Source of the DNA: Gemmataceae bacterium
GTDB taxonomy: Bacteria > Planctomycetota > Planctomycetia > Gemmatales > Gemmataceae
Length of the DNA stretch: 64,000 nucleotides
NCBI GenBank assembly: GCA_009692005.1
Contig: SHZZ01000001.1
Location: 62,001-126,000 of the forward strand
Direction: 5' to 3'
Part shown: positions 8,275-17,077 of the stretch, piece after piece
Layout: each line of letters starts with the position of its first letter
Position numbering within the stretch: the stretch's first letter is position 1
Translations under genes and position numbers: made by a program
Notes under the pieces: model-generated
Database searches by the model: none
What the model saw: the letters and a program-made list of their open reading frames with translations, nothing else
What the model was told of the DNA's origin: nothing

Positions 8275-9879
8275 TCAGGCTGCTTGAGAAGGGGATTCAC
8301 CCGTGCAGGTGGTTTTTTCCTGGACCCACTGGGGAATTACCAGAGAAAAAGTGTTGGGAGAATTGGCGGAGGGGAGTGTGAATTCAATTCGGCCCTTATT
8401 CAGTGCGGCCAGTTTCCAGGCGATTGAAAGCCCCAACCCTTTGCCCCGACCTGCTGCGCGGCCCGAATAAAAGGGATCGAAAAGGTGTTGCAGGTCCTCC
8501 GGCCCAGGCCCGGGGCCGCTGTCTTGCACTGTAATGTGCACAAACTCATCCTTGTTTAGCCGGGTGGATAGCTTGACCCAGCCATCAGGGGCCGCCGCCT
8601 CAATGCCATTTTGCACCAGGCACTCGATCACGGTCTTAATCTGCCCGGGGTCGGCCAAAACCATGTGGCTGGCGTTTTCCAATTGCAGTTCCAAAGACAC
8701 CCGTTTTTCCAAGGCCCAATCTTCCATGCGGAAAGCGGCGCCTTTTAAAAGCTCAAGGGGTTCGAATGGGGTGGGTTCGGGAAGCGCCGGCCGGGCGTAG
8801 GTCATGAGTTGCCGCAATATCCCATGGATTCGCTTGGCTTGCCGAACAATGCTCTCTAATGAGGGGGCAAGTTTATCGTGAAAGTCAGCCAGTTCCAGGT
8901 CTTCCAGACGGCCCAAAAGAAATTGCGCGTGCCCTTGAATGACGGCCAGCGGGTTATTGATTTCATGTCCAGCCCCAGCCGCGAACTCGGCCATGGCCTT
9001 CAACTTCATTTCCAGCAGCCGGCTGGCTTCTTCAGTAATTCGGTTTTGCAAGGCCAAACGGTAGCGTCCGAGTTCTTCCTGGTCAAGGGATCGGGCGGCC
9101 TGTTGCCTCTGCGCCCCTTCCCCGTGGTGAGCGCGGATTAATTCCCCCACCAGGGTTTCCATATTCGAGCCAAGGGGTTTTTCTTTCTCCGAAGCAGGTC
9201 CAGGGATAGCTCCTGCCAAAGGGATTTGGCTTTCGTCGATCCCAAGTTCCTTGGCGCATTGTTTTCCCAAAGCACTCAAGGGGCCCTGGGTGCAATTTTG
9301 CCTTTCCTTGGCCAAGACGATTACCAGGCCCAGGTTTCGGTTTAAGCCGGCTTGAAAGGATGCTTCCATCCCCCCCGGTTCGTGAAGGCGGCCGCACAAG
9401 CGAACCCACACGGGCAAATTCCAGTCTCGAACCAGACCGGAAATGTTTTGAGACGATTCGCCGAGGCAAAATGGCCGGGAATCGGAAAACAAAGCCCCAA
9501 TCCAGGCCGTTATGGGAGAGATTTTTCCGGACAGGCTTGCCAGCCGTTCAGATGCAACAGCCAAGGGATAATCTTTAGAATTTGAAAATCCTGGATTTGG
9601 GTCGAGCGTTTTCCCTTGTTCCAGGTTGAGCAGAACCTTTTGGAAAAATAATCCCAAGTGGTTTTGAAACGAAGCAAGCAGGCAATCGCTATCTTGGGGT
9701 TTGGCTGCCTGAAGCATCAGGACTAAAGCCCCCAAGTCAGCCTTTAGCCTGCCCCAGGCCTGTTCAGCGCTGAGGGAAAGCAAATCCATGAGAGTGGAAA
9801 TCTTGGGAGGCACCCAAAATTCGCCACTTGGGGAATTGCCCTCACTGGCCGAACTTCCATGCCCGGCAAAAGGAGCCAA
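8275..9879 (-). CDS. Soluble sensor histidine kinase
   Basis: The 534-residue kinase has no transmembrane segment. Residues 1-240 form a region I cannot assign to a named sensor domain. A helical dimerisation domain carries the phospho-acceptor His305 in A-G-H-E-I-N-N-P-L-A, and the HATPase domain spans about 380-525. Its ATP-binding boxes are E-C-L-V-Q-N-G-I-E-A-A, D-S-G-P-G-P-G and G-K-G-L-G-L-S-I-A. The H-E-I-N-N-P-L box is typical of NtrB/HPK4-like kinases. The start may instead be the ATG at residue 31 (position 9789), since the first 30 residues are low in complexity. It lies 87 bases downstream of the response regulator gene, its likely partner. Confidence 0.9.
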   Translation of the reverse strand: MAPFAGHGSSASEGNSPSGEFWVPPKISTLMDLLSLSAEQAWGRLKADLGALVLMLQAAKPQDSDCLLASFQNHLGLFFQKVLLNLEQGKTLDPNPGFSNSKDYPLAVASERLASLSGKISPITAWIGALFSDSRPFCLGESSQNISGLVRDWNLPVWVRLCGRLHEPGGMEASFQAGLNRNLGLVIVLAKERQNCTQGPLSALGKQCAKELGIDESQIPLAGAIPGPASEKEKPLGSNMETLVGELIRAHHGEGAQRQQAARSLDQEELGRYRLALQNRITEEASRLLEMKLKAMAEFAAGAGHEINNPLAVIQGHAQFLLGRLEDLELADFHDKLAPSLESIVRQAKRIHGILRQLMTYARPALPEPTPFEPLELLKGAAFRMEDWALEKRVSLELQLENASHMVLADPGQIKTVIECLVQNGIEAAAPDGWVKLSTRLNKDEFVHITVQDSGPGPGPEDLQHLFDPFYSGRAAGRGKGLGLSIAWKLAALNKGRIEFTLPSANSPNTFSLVIPQWVQEKTTCTGESPSQAA

Positions 9880-9966
9880 TTCATTCTCCCTTGAAAATTA
9901 CGATTGTCTTAATTCAGGGGAGGAAGCAGGCTCCCTCCCGCAGGGTTAACTTGAGAAAACAGGTGG

Positions 9967-10554
9967 TTAGGAGCGGGTCGACGAGGCCACTTCCATTTCC
10001 AGCAACTGGCACATCCGGTCGATCATCTCTTCGATTTCGAATGGCTTGTTGAGGAAATCATCGGCGCCAGCAACCCGTAATTCCTGAATTTTATCTTCTT
10101 CGATCATGCCGCTGATGCATAAAATACGCACTTCTTCGAGGGATTTGTCGGCACGAACGCGATGGCAGACTTCCTTGCCGTTGATGTCTGGGAGCATGAC
10201 ATCCAAGACAATGATGTCTGGACGGTATTCCTTGACCATCATGCCGGCGTCAAATCCATTGGTGGCCACGCGAACTTCAAAACGACCGTCCTCGTCTAGG
10301 ACCTTGGTCATCAGTTCAACCAATTCCACATCATCATCCACCAATAAAACTTTACGCTTCCCACTTTCCAAAGCATCGGTGGGGATTCCGTTGTCTTTCA
10401 TAAAGCGGTAGAGAGATTCGCGAGGAATTCTACGGAACCGGGAACCCGGAACCCTAAATCCCTTGAGTTGCCCATTGTCGAAACAACGGATGATTGTTTG
10501 CTGGCTGACCTTGCAAACCTTGGCCGCCTCGCCGGTCGTAAAAACAGTTTTCAT
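9967..10554 (-). CDS. Response regulator with N-terminal excisionase/BldC-type HTH and C-terminal receiver
   Basis: The 195-residue protein begins with a MerR/excisionase-like helix-turn-helix at residues 1-55 (T-T-G-E-A-A-K-V, T-I-I-R-C-F-D-N-G and R-R-I-P-R-E-S-L). A full receiver domain follows at about 67-187. Receiver residues are intact: acidic pocket Asp73/Asp74, phospho-acceptor Asp118, the Ser148/Gly149 switch region, and Lys170 in N-K-P-F. The order DNA-binding domain then receiver is the reverse of OmpR or NarL regulators. It is upstream of the histidine kinase on the same strand, so it is probably the first gene of the operon. The long upstream gap gives room for its own promoter. 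Target genes are unknown. Confidence 0.9.
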   Translation of the reverse strand: MKTVFTTGEAAKVCKVSQQTIIRCFDNGQLKGFRVPGSRFRRIPRESLYRFMKDNGIPTDALESGKRKVLLVDDDVELVELMTKVLDEDGRFEVRVATNGFDAGMMVKEYRPDIIVLDVMLPDINGKEVCHRVRADKSLEEVRILCISGMIEEDKIQELRVAGADDFLNKPFEIEEMIDRMCQLLEMEVASSTRS

Positions 10555-11021
10555 GGTTCATCCTGTCCTTTCAGCCGTTTGAATTCTGGCTGAGTCTTGA
10601 GGCGCCAAGCATCTCCACGCAAGATGTTCGACCACCCCGAAATCTTCCTTGATCTGCCTCTTAAACTGGTTCCTCTTGTTTCCAAGCGTCACCCAAACTC
10701 CGGGTCGCCCAACTCACCATGAATTACCATGGATAGCCAAATTGGCGCAAGGCAACTTTCCCGATACGGAGTTCGCAAGTCACCCAAGAGAACAAAGCCA
10801 AACCAGAGGCCAAAGTGAAAATGAGGAGTATAGGTCGACTTTGTTGACCAGGAGGCCTTTGCTGATTTTACTCATTCTACGGATTTTGTCAAATGGAAAA
10901 ATGGGAAAACTTGTACTGTAAGGTATTAGTATAAAACATCTTACGGACCGACTCGGATTATTATGCCCAGGTGGTTTTGTTTTACTTTTGTTAGTATTTT
11001 TACTTTGTTAAGTAATTGAGC
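10555..11021 (-). other. Intergenic region, 467 bases, no gene seen
   Basis: This stretch lies between the response regulator start and the mnmG stop, both on the minus strand. Short open frames here show no family features. The half near mnmG (about 10860-11020) is strongly A/T-rich compared with its neighbours. It holds an imperfect 17-base direct repeat at 10980-10996 and 10998-11014. The half near 10555 should contain the promoter and leader of the response regulator gene, but I could not pick a convincing -35/-10 pair. No clear rho-independent terminator for mnmG was found. Confidence 0.55.
10980..11014. repeat. Imperfect 17-base tandem direct repeat
   Basis: Two copies of an A/T-rich 17-mer of the form TTTTACTTT(T)GTTA(A)GTA lie at 10980-10996 and 10998-11014, separated by one base. 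They sit just past the mnmG stop codon. Function is unknown; this could be a protein-binding site or chance in A/T-rich DNA. Confidence 0.45.
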
Positions 11022-12863
11022 CTATTTCAAATAAAGTAATAATACTGCAATATCGGCGGGACTAATTCCGCTTATCCGGCCTGCTTGCCCAACATTGCTT
11101 GGGCGCACCCGAGTTAGTTTTTCACGCGCCTCTTTCCTTAACTGCGTGATTTTTTCAAAGTCAAAACGGAGTGGTATTGTTTTTGATTCCAGCTTTTGAA
11201 ATTTGATCACCTGTTCCGCTTGCCTGCCTATGTACCCTTGGTATTTGATTTCAATTTCCACCTGCGACGCGATTTCTCCCTCGCAATCCAGGGAAATTCC
11301 GAGTCTTTCTTGGGCTATTGTGGCCAGATGATTCCAGTTCACATCGTGCCGACGGAGAATTTGCTCCAGCGTGTTTCCTTCGCTCCTTTGCGAGGTGAGT
11401 AACGAGCGCATTTGCCCAATGGCATATTCTTTTTTCTGAAGCTGGCTCCAGGTTTCCTCCCCCACCAGGCCCATTTCCCTGCCGAGGGGCGTTAACCTCC
11501 TGTCGGCGTTGTCGTGCCGCAATTGCAAGCGGTACTCTGCCCGACTGGTGAACATGCGGTAGGGCTCATCCACACCCTTCGTGACCAGGTCGTCGATCAT
11601 CACGCCGATATAGGCAGCGCCCCGTTCGATGACGAAAGAGGATTTCCCTTGCACTTTCCTGGCAGCATTTACGCCGGCAACCAATCCCTGGGCGGCGGCT
11701 TCTTCATACCCCGTGGTGCCGTTGAGTTGTCCCGCGAAAAAGAGGTTTTCAATCGCCTTGGATTCCAGGGTGAGGTGCAATTGAGTGGGTTGGGCGAAAT
11801 CATATTCGACTGCGTAGCCCCAGCGGAGGATTTCCGCTTTTTCCAGCCCTGGGATATGTTGCAGCATTTTTTGCTGCACATCCTTGGGAAGGCTGGTGCT
11901 GATGCCATTGCAGTAATATTCTTGGGTGTTTCGCCCCTCCGGTTCCAGGAAAACCTGGTGGCGGTCCTTATCGGCGAACCGCACGACTTTGTCTTCAATG
12001 GATGGGCAATACCTTGGCCCCTGGCAGCGTATTTGCCCGGAATACATGGGGGCCCGGTGCAAGTTGGCCCGAATCAAGTCGTGCACTTGCTGGTTGGTGT
12101 AGGTGATGTGGCAAGGTAGTTGGGGTCGTTCAATTTTCCTGGTGCTGAAGCTGAAAGGGACGGGTTGGTCATCGCCCGGTTGGATTTCCAACTGAGAAAA
12201 GTCGATGGTCCGGCCATTGATCCTGCAAGGGGTGCCGGTTTTGAAGCGCGCCAGTTCAATTCCGGAAGCCAGGAGCGATTCCCCCAGGGATTCGGAAGAA
12301 GCATCCCCTGCCCTGCCGCCCACGGTTTTGGCCTCTCCCGTGTGCATCAGGGCTTTGAGAAAAGTGCCGGTTGTCAGGATAACCATTTTCGCCCGGTAAA
12401 GAGTATCTCCCCTGCAAATTACCCCCATAACTTTTCGCCCTGGCCCTGTGGCCGAGCAAGCCTTTTCAAGAAGCAAGTTCTCTACCAGTTCTTGCCGCAG
12501 GGTCAGGTTAGCTTGCCGTTCTACCGTGTCCTTGGCCAAGGTTTGATAATGTTTTTTATCAGCCTGGGCCCGCGGCGAATGCATGGCCGGGCCCTTGGTT
12601 TTGTTCAACATGCGGAACTGAATGGCGGTGGCGTCGATGAGTTTGCCCATCTCACCGCCCAAGGCGTCGATCTCCCTGACAATTTGCCCTTTGGCAATCC
12701 CGCCTATGGCCGGGTTACAGCTCATCATGCCAACGGTGTCAGCGCTCATGGTGAGAAGAGCGGTGCGGCAGCCCATGCGGGCGCAGGCCAGGCTGGCTTC
12801 AATGCCGGCGTGCCCGCCGCCAACTACGACCACATCGAATTCGAATTCCAGCGAAAAAGGCAT
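11022..12863 (-). CDS. mnmG: tRNA uridine-5-carboxymethylaminomethyl modification enzyme MnmG (GidA)
   Basis: MnmG acts with MnmE, using FAD, NADH and methylene-tetrahydrofolate, to install carboxymethylaminomethyl groups on wobble uridine 34 of certain tRNAs. The 613-residue protein has the N-terminal FAD dinucleotide-binding motif G-G-G-H-A-G-I-E-A, the S-C-N-P-A-I-G-G-I-A-K-G motif, and the helical C-terminal region ending in I-S-P-A-D-I-A-V-L-L. Length and motifs are normal. The partner MnmE in this window (51879-53024) is degenerate, which makes the pathway unusual here. mnmG diverges from the phosphohexomutase gene, with about 130 bases between their starts. Confidence 0.97.
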   Translation of the reverse strand: MPFSLEFEFDVVVVGGGHAGIEASLACARMGCRTALLTMSADTVGMMSCNPAIGGIAKGQIVREIDALGGEMGKLIDATAIQFRMLNKTKGPAMHSPRAQADKKHYQTLAKDTVERQANLTLRQELVENLLLEKACSATGPGRKVMGVICRGDTLYRAKMVILTTGTFLKALMHTGEAKTVGGRAGDASSESLGESLLASGIELARFKTGTPCRINGRTIDFSQLEIQPGDDQPVPFSFSTRKIERPQLPCHITYTNQQVHDLIRANLHRAPMYSGQIRCQGPRYCPSIEDKVVRFADKDRHQVFLEPEGRNTQEYYCNGISTSLPKDVQQKMLQHIPGLEKAEILRWGYAVEYDFAQPTQLHLTLESKAIENLFFAGQLNGTTGYEEAAAQGLVAGVNAARKVQGKSSFVIERGAAYIGVMIDDLVTKGVDEPYRMFTSRAEYRLQLRHDNADRRLTPLGREMGLVGEETWSQLQKKEYAIGQMRSLLTSQRSEGNTLEQILRRHDVNWNHLATIAQERLGISLDCEGEIASQVEIEIKYQGYIGRQAEQVIKFQKLESKTIPLRFDFEKITQLRKEAREKLTRVRPSNVGQAGRISGISPADIAVLLLYLK

Positions 12864-12992
12864 GTTGCCCCGGAATGACGCTTAAAAAAGGCAGTCCAAA
12901 GTCGCGATTGAATCAACAGCGCGCGCCGCCTAGATTAACAATCTTGCTCACGGAAAATTCAATGGCCCTCAGATAATTGTAGGAATTGCGCC

Positions 12993-14936
12993 ATGAGATT
13001 AGAGGAAAACGCGCGTAAATCCCTGCTGGCGCTCGAGGTTCCTGAAGAGGCCAAAACGGGCGCCATCCGCAACCTGGAATTGTGGTTGAGTTCACCCGAA
13101 TTCAAGCCTTATTGTCCACAAATTGAATGGCTGCTTTCTCTGGGCGCCTGGGCCGGATTGTTGGACCGCTTTTGCCAGATCCTTCCTTTTGGCACCGGTG
13201 GCCGCCGCGGCCCCGTCGGTGTTGGTCCCAATCGTATGAACCTGTGGACGCTCGGGGCTTCGGTCCAGGGACATTGCACCTACCTGCGCCAGAATTTTCC
13301 ACTTGAAAAAGAAATTCGCGTCGCCCTGGCTTTTGATGTCCGCTGCTTTCAAGATAAACGAGGAAATTACAATCCAAATCTGCCCAATCCTTCTTTGGGC
13401 ATTTCTTCCAAGGACATGGCCCAGTACGCCGCCAGGGTTTACGCCGCCAATGACATTGTGGCTTCAATCCTTCCCCCCGAAAGCACTCGCTACTTGGCCA
13501 CTCCCGAACTGTCTTTCACCATTCGCAATATGCGAGCCCATGGTGGACTGAATATTTCCGCTTCACATAACCCGCCAGATGACAATGGCGGAAAATTTTA
13601 TGACGAGCGTGGAGCGCAGCCTGTTCCACCTGACGACCAGATCATGGCTGACCTGGTTGATCAGGTGAAGGGTATCTCCCTGATCTCTTGGCAGGATGGC
13701 GTGCGAGCGGGGACAATCCGCTACCTCGAGGAACACCATCATGACGATTATCTTTCCGTCTGCTGTGCTCAAAGCCTCATTCCACCTCCGCGCCAAGAAG
13801 CGTTCAAAGTAGTCTTTACCCCATTACATGGCGTGGGGTCGCAGACCGTGCTGGAAATCTTGCAAACGAAGGGATTCCATGTGATTCCAGTGGCGGAGCA
13901 AATGGCGCCGGATGGCCAGTTTCCACATGTCACGAAAACCCCCAACCCGGAAGTGCCGGAGTCGATGGACCGTGCCGAGGCCGTGGCCGTAGCCAACCAG
14001 GCGCATTTGGTCCTGGCGACCGACCCAGATGCCGACCGCCTCGGTGTATTGATTCCCAATGACATGGGCGGCTGGCGCTTTGTTAATGGAAATGAAGTGG
14101 CGGCGATGGCCACGGCGTTCAAGCTGGATATGTTGGCCCAATCCGGCAGAATGCCAGGTTCACCTTTGGTGATTAAAACTGAGGTGACCACCGGTTTGAT
14201 CACGCGCATTGCCCGTCACTACCAGGTTCAAATACTCGAGGATTTACTGGTCGGGTTCAAATATGTCGCCGAGGTGTTGTGGAAGCTGGAAAGCACTGGT
14301 TCTTTTGGTGATGTCGTGGGCACGCCTGCGGACTTCTTGATCGCTAGCGAGGAAAGCCATGGTCTTCTCTTAACGGATAAGATTCGCGACAAAGACGCTG
14401 GCGCCGCCGCCCTGCTTTTCGCCGAACTCGGCTTGTATCTCTTCCGCAAGAACCAAACCCTCCTGCAGTACCTGAAAGGCTTGTTTGAAAAGTTTGGGTA
14501 TTTCAAAAACGCCGGCGTTCCCATTTCTTTGCCCGGGGTGGAGGGGAAATCGCAAATGAACCGGATGATGGATGCTTTGAGAAAATCGCCTCCCGTTGAA
14601 ATCTGCGGCCAACCGGTGACCGGGGTCAAGGATTTCCGCGATCCGCTGGGGAAACTCGGGCCCCTCAAGGGCATCACCGACGCTTCCTCCCGAAATGTTT
14701 TGGTGTTTCACTTGGGTCCAAAGGGAAAAATTGCCCTGCGGCCGAGCGGGACTGAACCCAAGGCAAAAATATACCTGGAGGTTGCCACCCCGCCGAGGAG
14801 TCCTGGCATTGCCGATGGCCTTTGGCAAGAGGAAATGGCCCAAGCCGATGCCTGGCTGGGGAAACTCAGCGCCGAGTTTCTCGCCCTGGCTTTGAAAACC
14901 ATCGGGCTGACTCCCGAGGCGTTAAAAGGGAAATAA
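12993..14936 (+). CDS. Phosphoglucomutase/phosphomannomutase family protein
   Basis: This enzyme of the alpha-D-phosphohexomutase superfamily moves phosphate between C1 and C6 of a hexose. The 647-residue protein has F-G-T-G-G-R-R-G near residue 66. The active-site serine loop S-A-S-H-N-P-P lies near residue 190, the magnesium loop is D-P-D-A-D-R-L-G, and the C-terminal phosphate-binding motif R-P-S-G-T-E-P-K is present. It is longer than many members (450-580 residues), with an extra helical stretch before the first motif, as in PgmA/PgcA-type two-sugar mutases. Substrate preference cannot be read from sequence. It is the first of a plus-strand group, 21 bases before the flavoprotein gene. 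Confidence 0.92.
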   Translation: MRLEENARKSLLALEVPEEAKTGAIRNLELWLSSPEFKPYCPQIEWLLSLGAWAGLLDRFCQILPFGTGGRRGPVGVGPNRMNLWTLGASVQGHCTYLRQNFPLEKEIRVALAFDVRCFQDKRGNYNPNLPNPSLGISSKDMAQYAARVYAANDIVASILPPESTRYLATPELSFTIRNMRAHGGLNISASHNPPDDNGGKFYDERGAQPVPPDDQIMADLVDQVKGISLISWQDGVRAGTIRYLEEHHHDDYLSVCCAQSLIPPPRQEAFKVVFTPLHGVGSQTVLEILQTKGFHVIPVAEQMAPDGQFPHVTKTPNPEVPESMDRAEAVAVANQAHLVLATDPDADRLGVLIPNDMGGWRFVNGNEVAAMATAFKLDMLAQSGRMPGSPLVIKTEVTTGLITRIARHYQVQILEDLLVGFKYVAEVLWKLESTGSFGDVVGTPADFLIASEESHGLLLTDKIRDKDAGAAALLFAELGLYLFRKNQTLLQYLKGLFEKFGYFKNAGVPISLPGVEGKSQMNRMMDALRKSPPVEICGQPVTGVKDFRDPLGKLGPLKGITDASSRNVLVFHLGPKGKIALRPSGTEPKAKIYLEVATPPRSPGIADGLWQEEMAQADAWLGKLSAEFLALALKTIGLTPEALKGK

Positions 14937-14957
14937 CCAACCAACGGTGCACCGGAA

Positions 14958-16196
14958 TTGGAAGACATTTGGGATGTTGTGGTAATTGGCGCCGGGGCGG
15001 CGGGCTTGATGGCGGGAATTGCCGCCGCCCGGGCCGGCGCACGAGTCTTGCTCCTGGAGAAAAACCGCAAGGCCGGGGTCAAGATCCTCATGTCTGGCGG
15101 CACGCGCTGCAATATCACGCAAAACACCGACAATCGCGGTATCATTCAGGCCTTTGGCGCCAACGGAAAGTTTCTCCACTCTAGCCTGGCGGCATTTGGC
15201 GTGGAAGAAACCCTGGTTTTTTTCAACTCCGCGGGAGTTGCCACCAAGGTCGAACCGACTGGGAAAATTTTCCCTCAAAGCGACAAAGCCCTGGATGTGC
15301 TCAACGCATTGCTGGGCGAATTCCTCCGGGCTGGCGGCGTGTTGTCTCTGGCAGAATCACTGCAGAATTTGGATTCCTGGGGCGAAGGTTTTTCCCTGGC
15401 AACCGCCAACCGCAGGCTGCACGCCAAAAAAATCATCATCACCACCGGCGGGCTTTCCTTCCCCGGGTGCGGCACAACAGGCGATGGCTACCGTTTTGCC
15501 ACCCAATTTGGCCATGGCCTCATACCCACCTTCCCAGCCTTGGCCCCGTTGCAGACTAATCTCCCTTGGGTGTCGGGGCTGCGTGGCGTCACCATTCCCG
15601 ATGTGGAGGTTACGGCTTGTTCCAATGGCGCTCCCAAGGGGAAAAATCGCGGCTCTCTCTTGTTTGCCCATTTCGGCTTGTCCGGGCCGGTCATTCTCAA
15701 TGTCAGCAAGAATTTGACCACCCTGGGGGATTACCCGGGTGCAACCCTGAGCCTGGACTTTCTTCCGGGTATTCCCGAACCTCAATTGGAAGAAAGAATT
15801 ATGGAGTCCACCCGTGTGGATGGGAAAAAGATGATCGCTAATTCGCTGGGGGATTTGCTACCCAAGAGCCTGGTGGAGGCGGTGTTGGCGCAAGGAGGGT
15901 TTGCCCTTGAAAAGAAATGCGCTGGCCTTACTAAGGAGGAAAGGCGGCGCATGGTGCAAGGATTTAAGCGCTGTCGGATTCCAATTAGCGGATCCCTGGG
16001 CTATGCCAAGGCGGAAGTCACTACCGGCGGAATACCCTTGTCCGAGGTGGATTCCCGCAACCTACAAAGCAAAATTCGCCAAAGATTGTACTTTGCCGGT
16101 GAAATTCTCGATCTGGATGGGCTGATTGGGGGTTATAATTTCCAGGCTGCCTGGAGTACCGGGTACTTGGCGGGCGTTAGCGCCGCACGGGATTGA
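14958..16196 (+). CDS. BaiN/HI0933-family FAD-dependent oxidoreductase
   Basis: The 412-residue flavoprotein has an N-terminal dinucleotide-binding motif (G-A-G-A-A-G-L-M-A-G) and the family motif S-G-G-T-R-C-N-I-T near residue 50. T-T-G-G-L-S-F-P and the C-terminal G-G-Y-N-F-Q-A-A-W-S-T-G are also present. Members are cytoplasmic NAD(P)/FAD oxidoreductases of mostly unknown substrate; one is placed in bile-acid reduction. The start is TTG at 14958, as no in-frame ATG precedes the FAD motif. It follows the phosphohexomutase by 21 bases and is followed closely by a small exported protein, suggesting one transcript. Substrate cannot be inferred. Confidence 0.9.
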   Translation: MEDIWDVVVIGAGAAGLMAGIAAARAGARVLLLEKNRKAGVKILMSGGTRCNITQNTDNRGIIQAFGANGKFLHSSLAAFGVEETLVFFNSAGVATKVEPTGKIFPQSDKALDVLNALLGEFLRAGGVLSLAESLQNLDSWGEGFSLATANRRLHAKKIIITTGGLSFPGCGTTGDGYRFATQFGHGLIPTFPALAPLQTNLPWVSGLRGVTIPDVEVTACSNGAPKGKNRGSLLFAHFGLSGPVILNVSKNLTTLGDYPGATLSLDFLPGIPEPQLEERIMESTRVDGKKMIANSLGDLLPKSLVEAVLAQGGFALEKKCAGLTKEERRRMVQGFKRCRIPISGSLGYAKAEVTTGGIPLSEVDSRNLQSKIRQRLYFAGEILDLDGLIGGYNFQAAWSTGYLAGVSAARD

Positions 16197-16222
16197 CCTC
16201 TTCTCTTAACGAGGAAATGGCC

Positions 16223-16825
16223 ATGGTACGGTTGATTCTTCCCTGGGTTTTTATCGTCGGGTTGTTTTGCTCCCCGGCTATTGGCCAGGATGGAAAAGTG
16301 AAAGACGGCAAAAAGTCGCCATCGGCGGGTTCCATCGACATTAAGTCGCTCTCTCCCGGGCCGGTTTATGGCAAAGTGACCAGCCCTCCAAACGATAAAT
16401 CTCTGGTTATCCAGATTCCTTTTAAAACCCCGGCCAATAATGCTGGGGGGAATGGACAGAATCCCCGGGGGGGAATGAGAAAAGGCAACCCCGCCCAGGG
16501 GTTGGTAACCCGGTGGAAAGACCTGGAGGTGCCGGTCACTCCCTTGACCAAATACCGTTTTTTTGAACCTCCTCAGGCCTTCGATGAAAAGGGAAATATC
16601 ATCAGGTACTCGACTGAGGAATTGAAAAAAATTAAGGGAGATCCCAAGCTGCCTGGATTTGAAGGCAAGCCGGAAAATGTAAAATCTGGGGACCTCGTGG
16701 AAGTCCGGCTGAATAGGGTCAAGGGTGAAGAGGGGAAGGAAACTCGGCTTGCCGCCACTTTGGTCCTGGTCAAGGGGACCTACAATTTGCCGGGAAATAT
16801 GCCCATGGGAAAGAAAAAGAAATAA
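16223..16825 (+). CDS. Small exported protein of unknown function
   Basis: I do not recognise this 200-residue protein. It has a clear signal peptide of about 20 residues ending P-A-I-G-Q. A basic, low-complexity segment rich in Gly, Asn, Pro and Lys follows (residues 30-100). The rest is mostly beta and ends with a run of lysines (G-K-K-K-K). The ATG at 16223 is chosen because a GAGGA ribosome-binding site lies 7 bases before it and the signal peptide starts there. Upstream in-frame starts at 16193 and 16217 would overlap the preceding stop or sit on the binding site. It is likely periplasmic or surface-located. Confidence 0.7.
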   Translation: MVRLILPWVFIVGLFCSPAIGQDGKVKDGKKSPSAGSIDIKSLSPGPVYGKVTSPPNDKSLVIQIPFKTPANNAGGNGQNPRGGMRKGNPAQGLVTRWKDLEVPVTPLTKYRFFEPPQAFDEKGNIIRYSTEELKKIKGDPKLPGFEGKPENVKSGDLVEVRLNRVKGEEGKETRLAATLVLVKGTYNLPGNMPMGKKKK

Positions 16826-17077
16826 TGTCCCTGTTTATTGAAAGCGGCAGACTTCAACCGGCTTGGATACAACCTCTTGCGGCAAGGTCTGGGTAGGGCT
16901 TTTGCGTAATTACTCAATCGCTCCCGATAATCGGAAAAACTCATCAGCTTTGTTAGTGCCAACAAAAACCGGCGATTAAGTCACCAAATAATTCCAGCCA
17001 AACCAGGTGATTCCTGTTTCCCCGCGCGGGTGAGGATGACATAATTTCCCCATCGTTATTTCCAAGGAGGATGGTCG

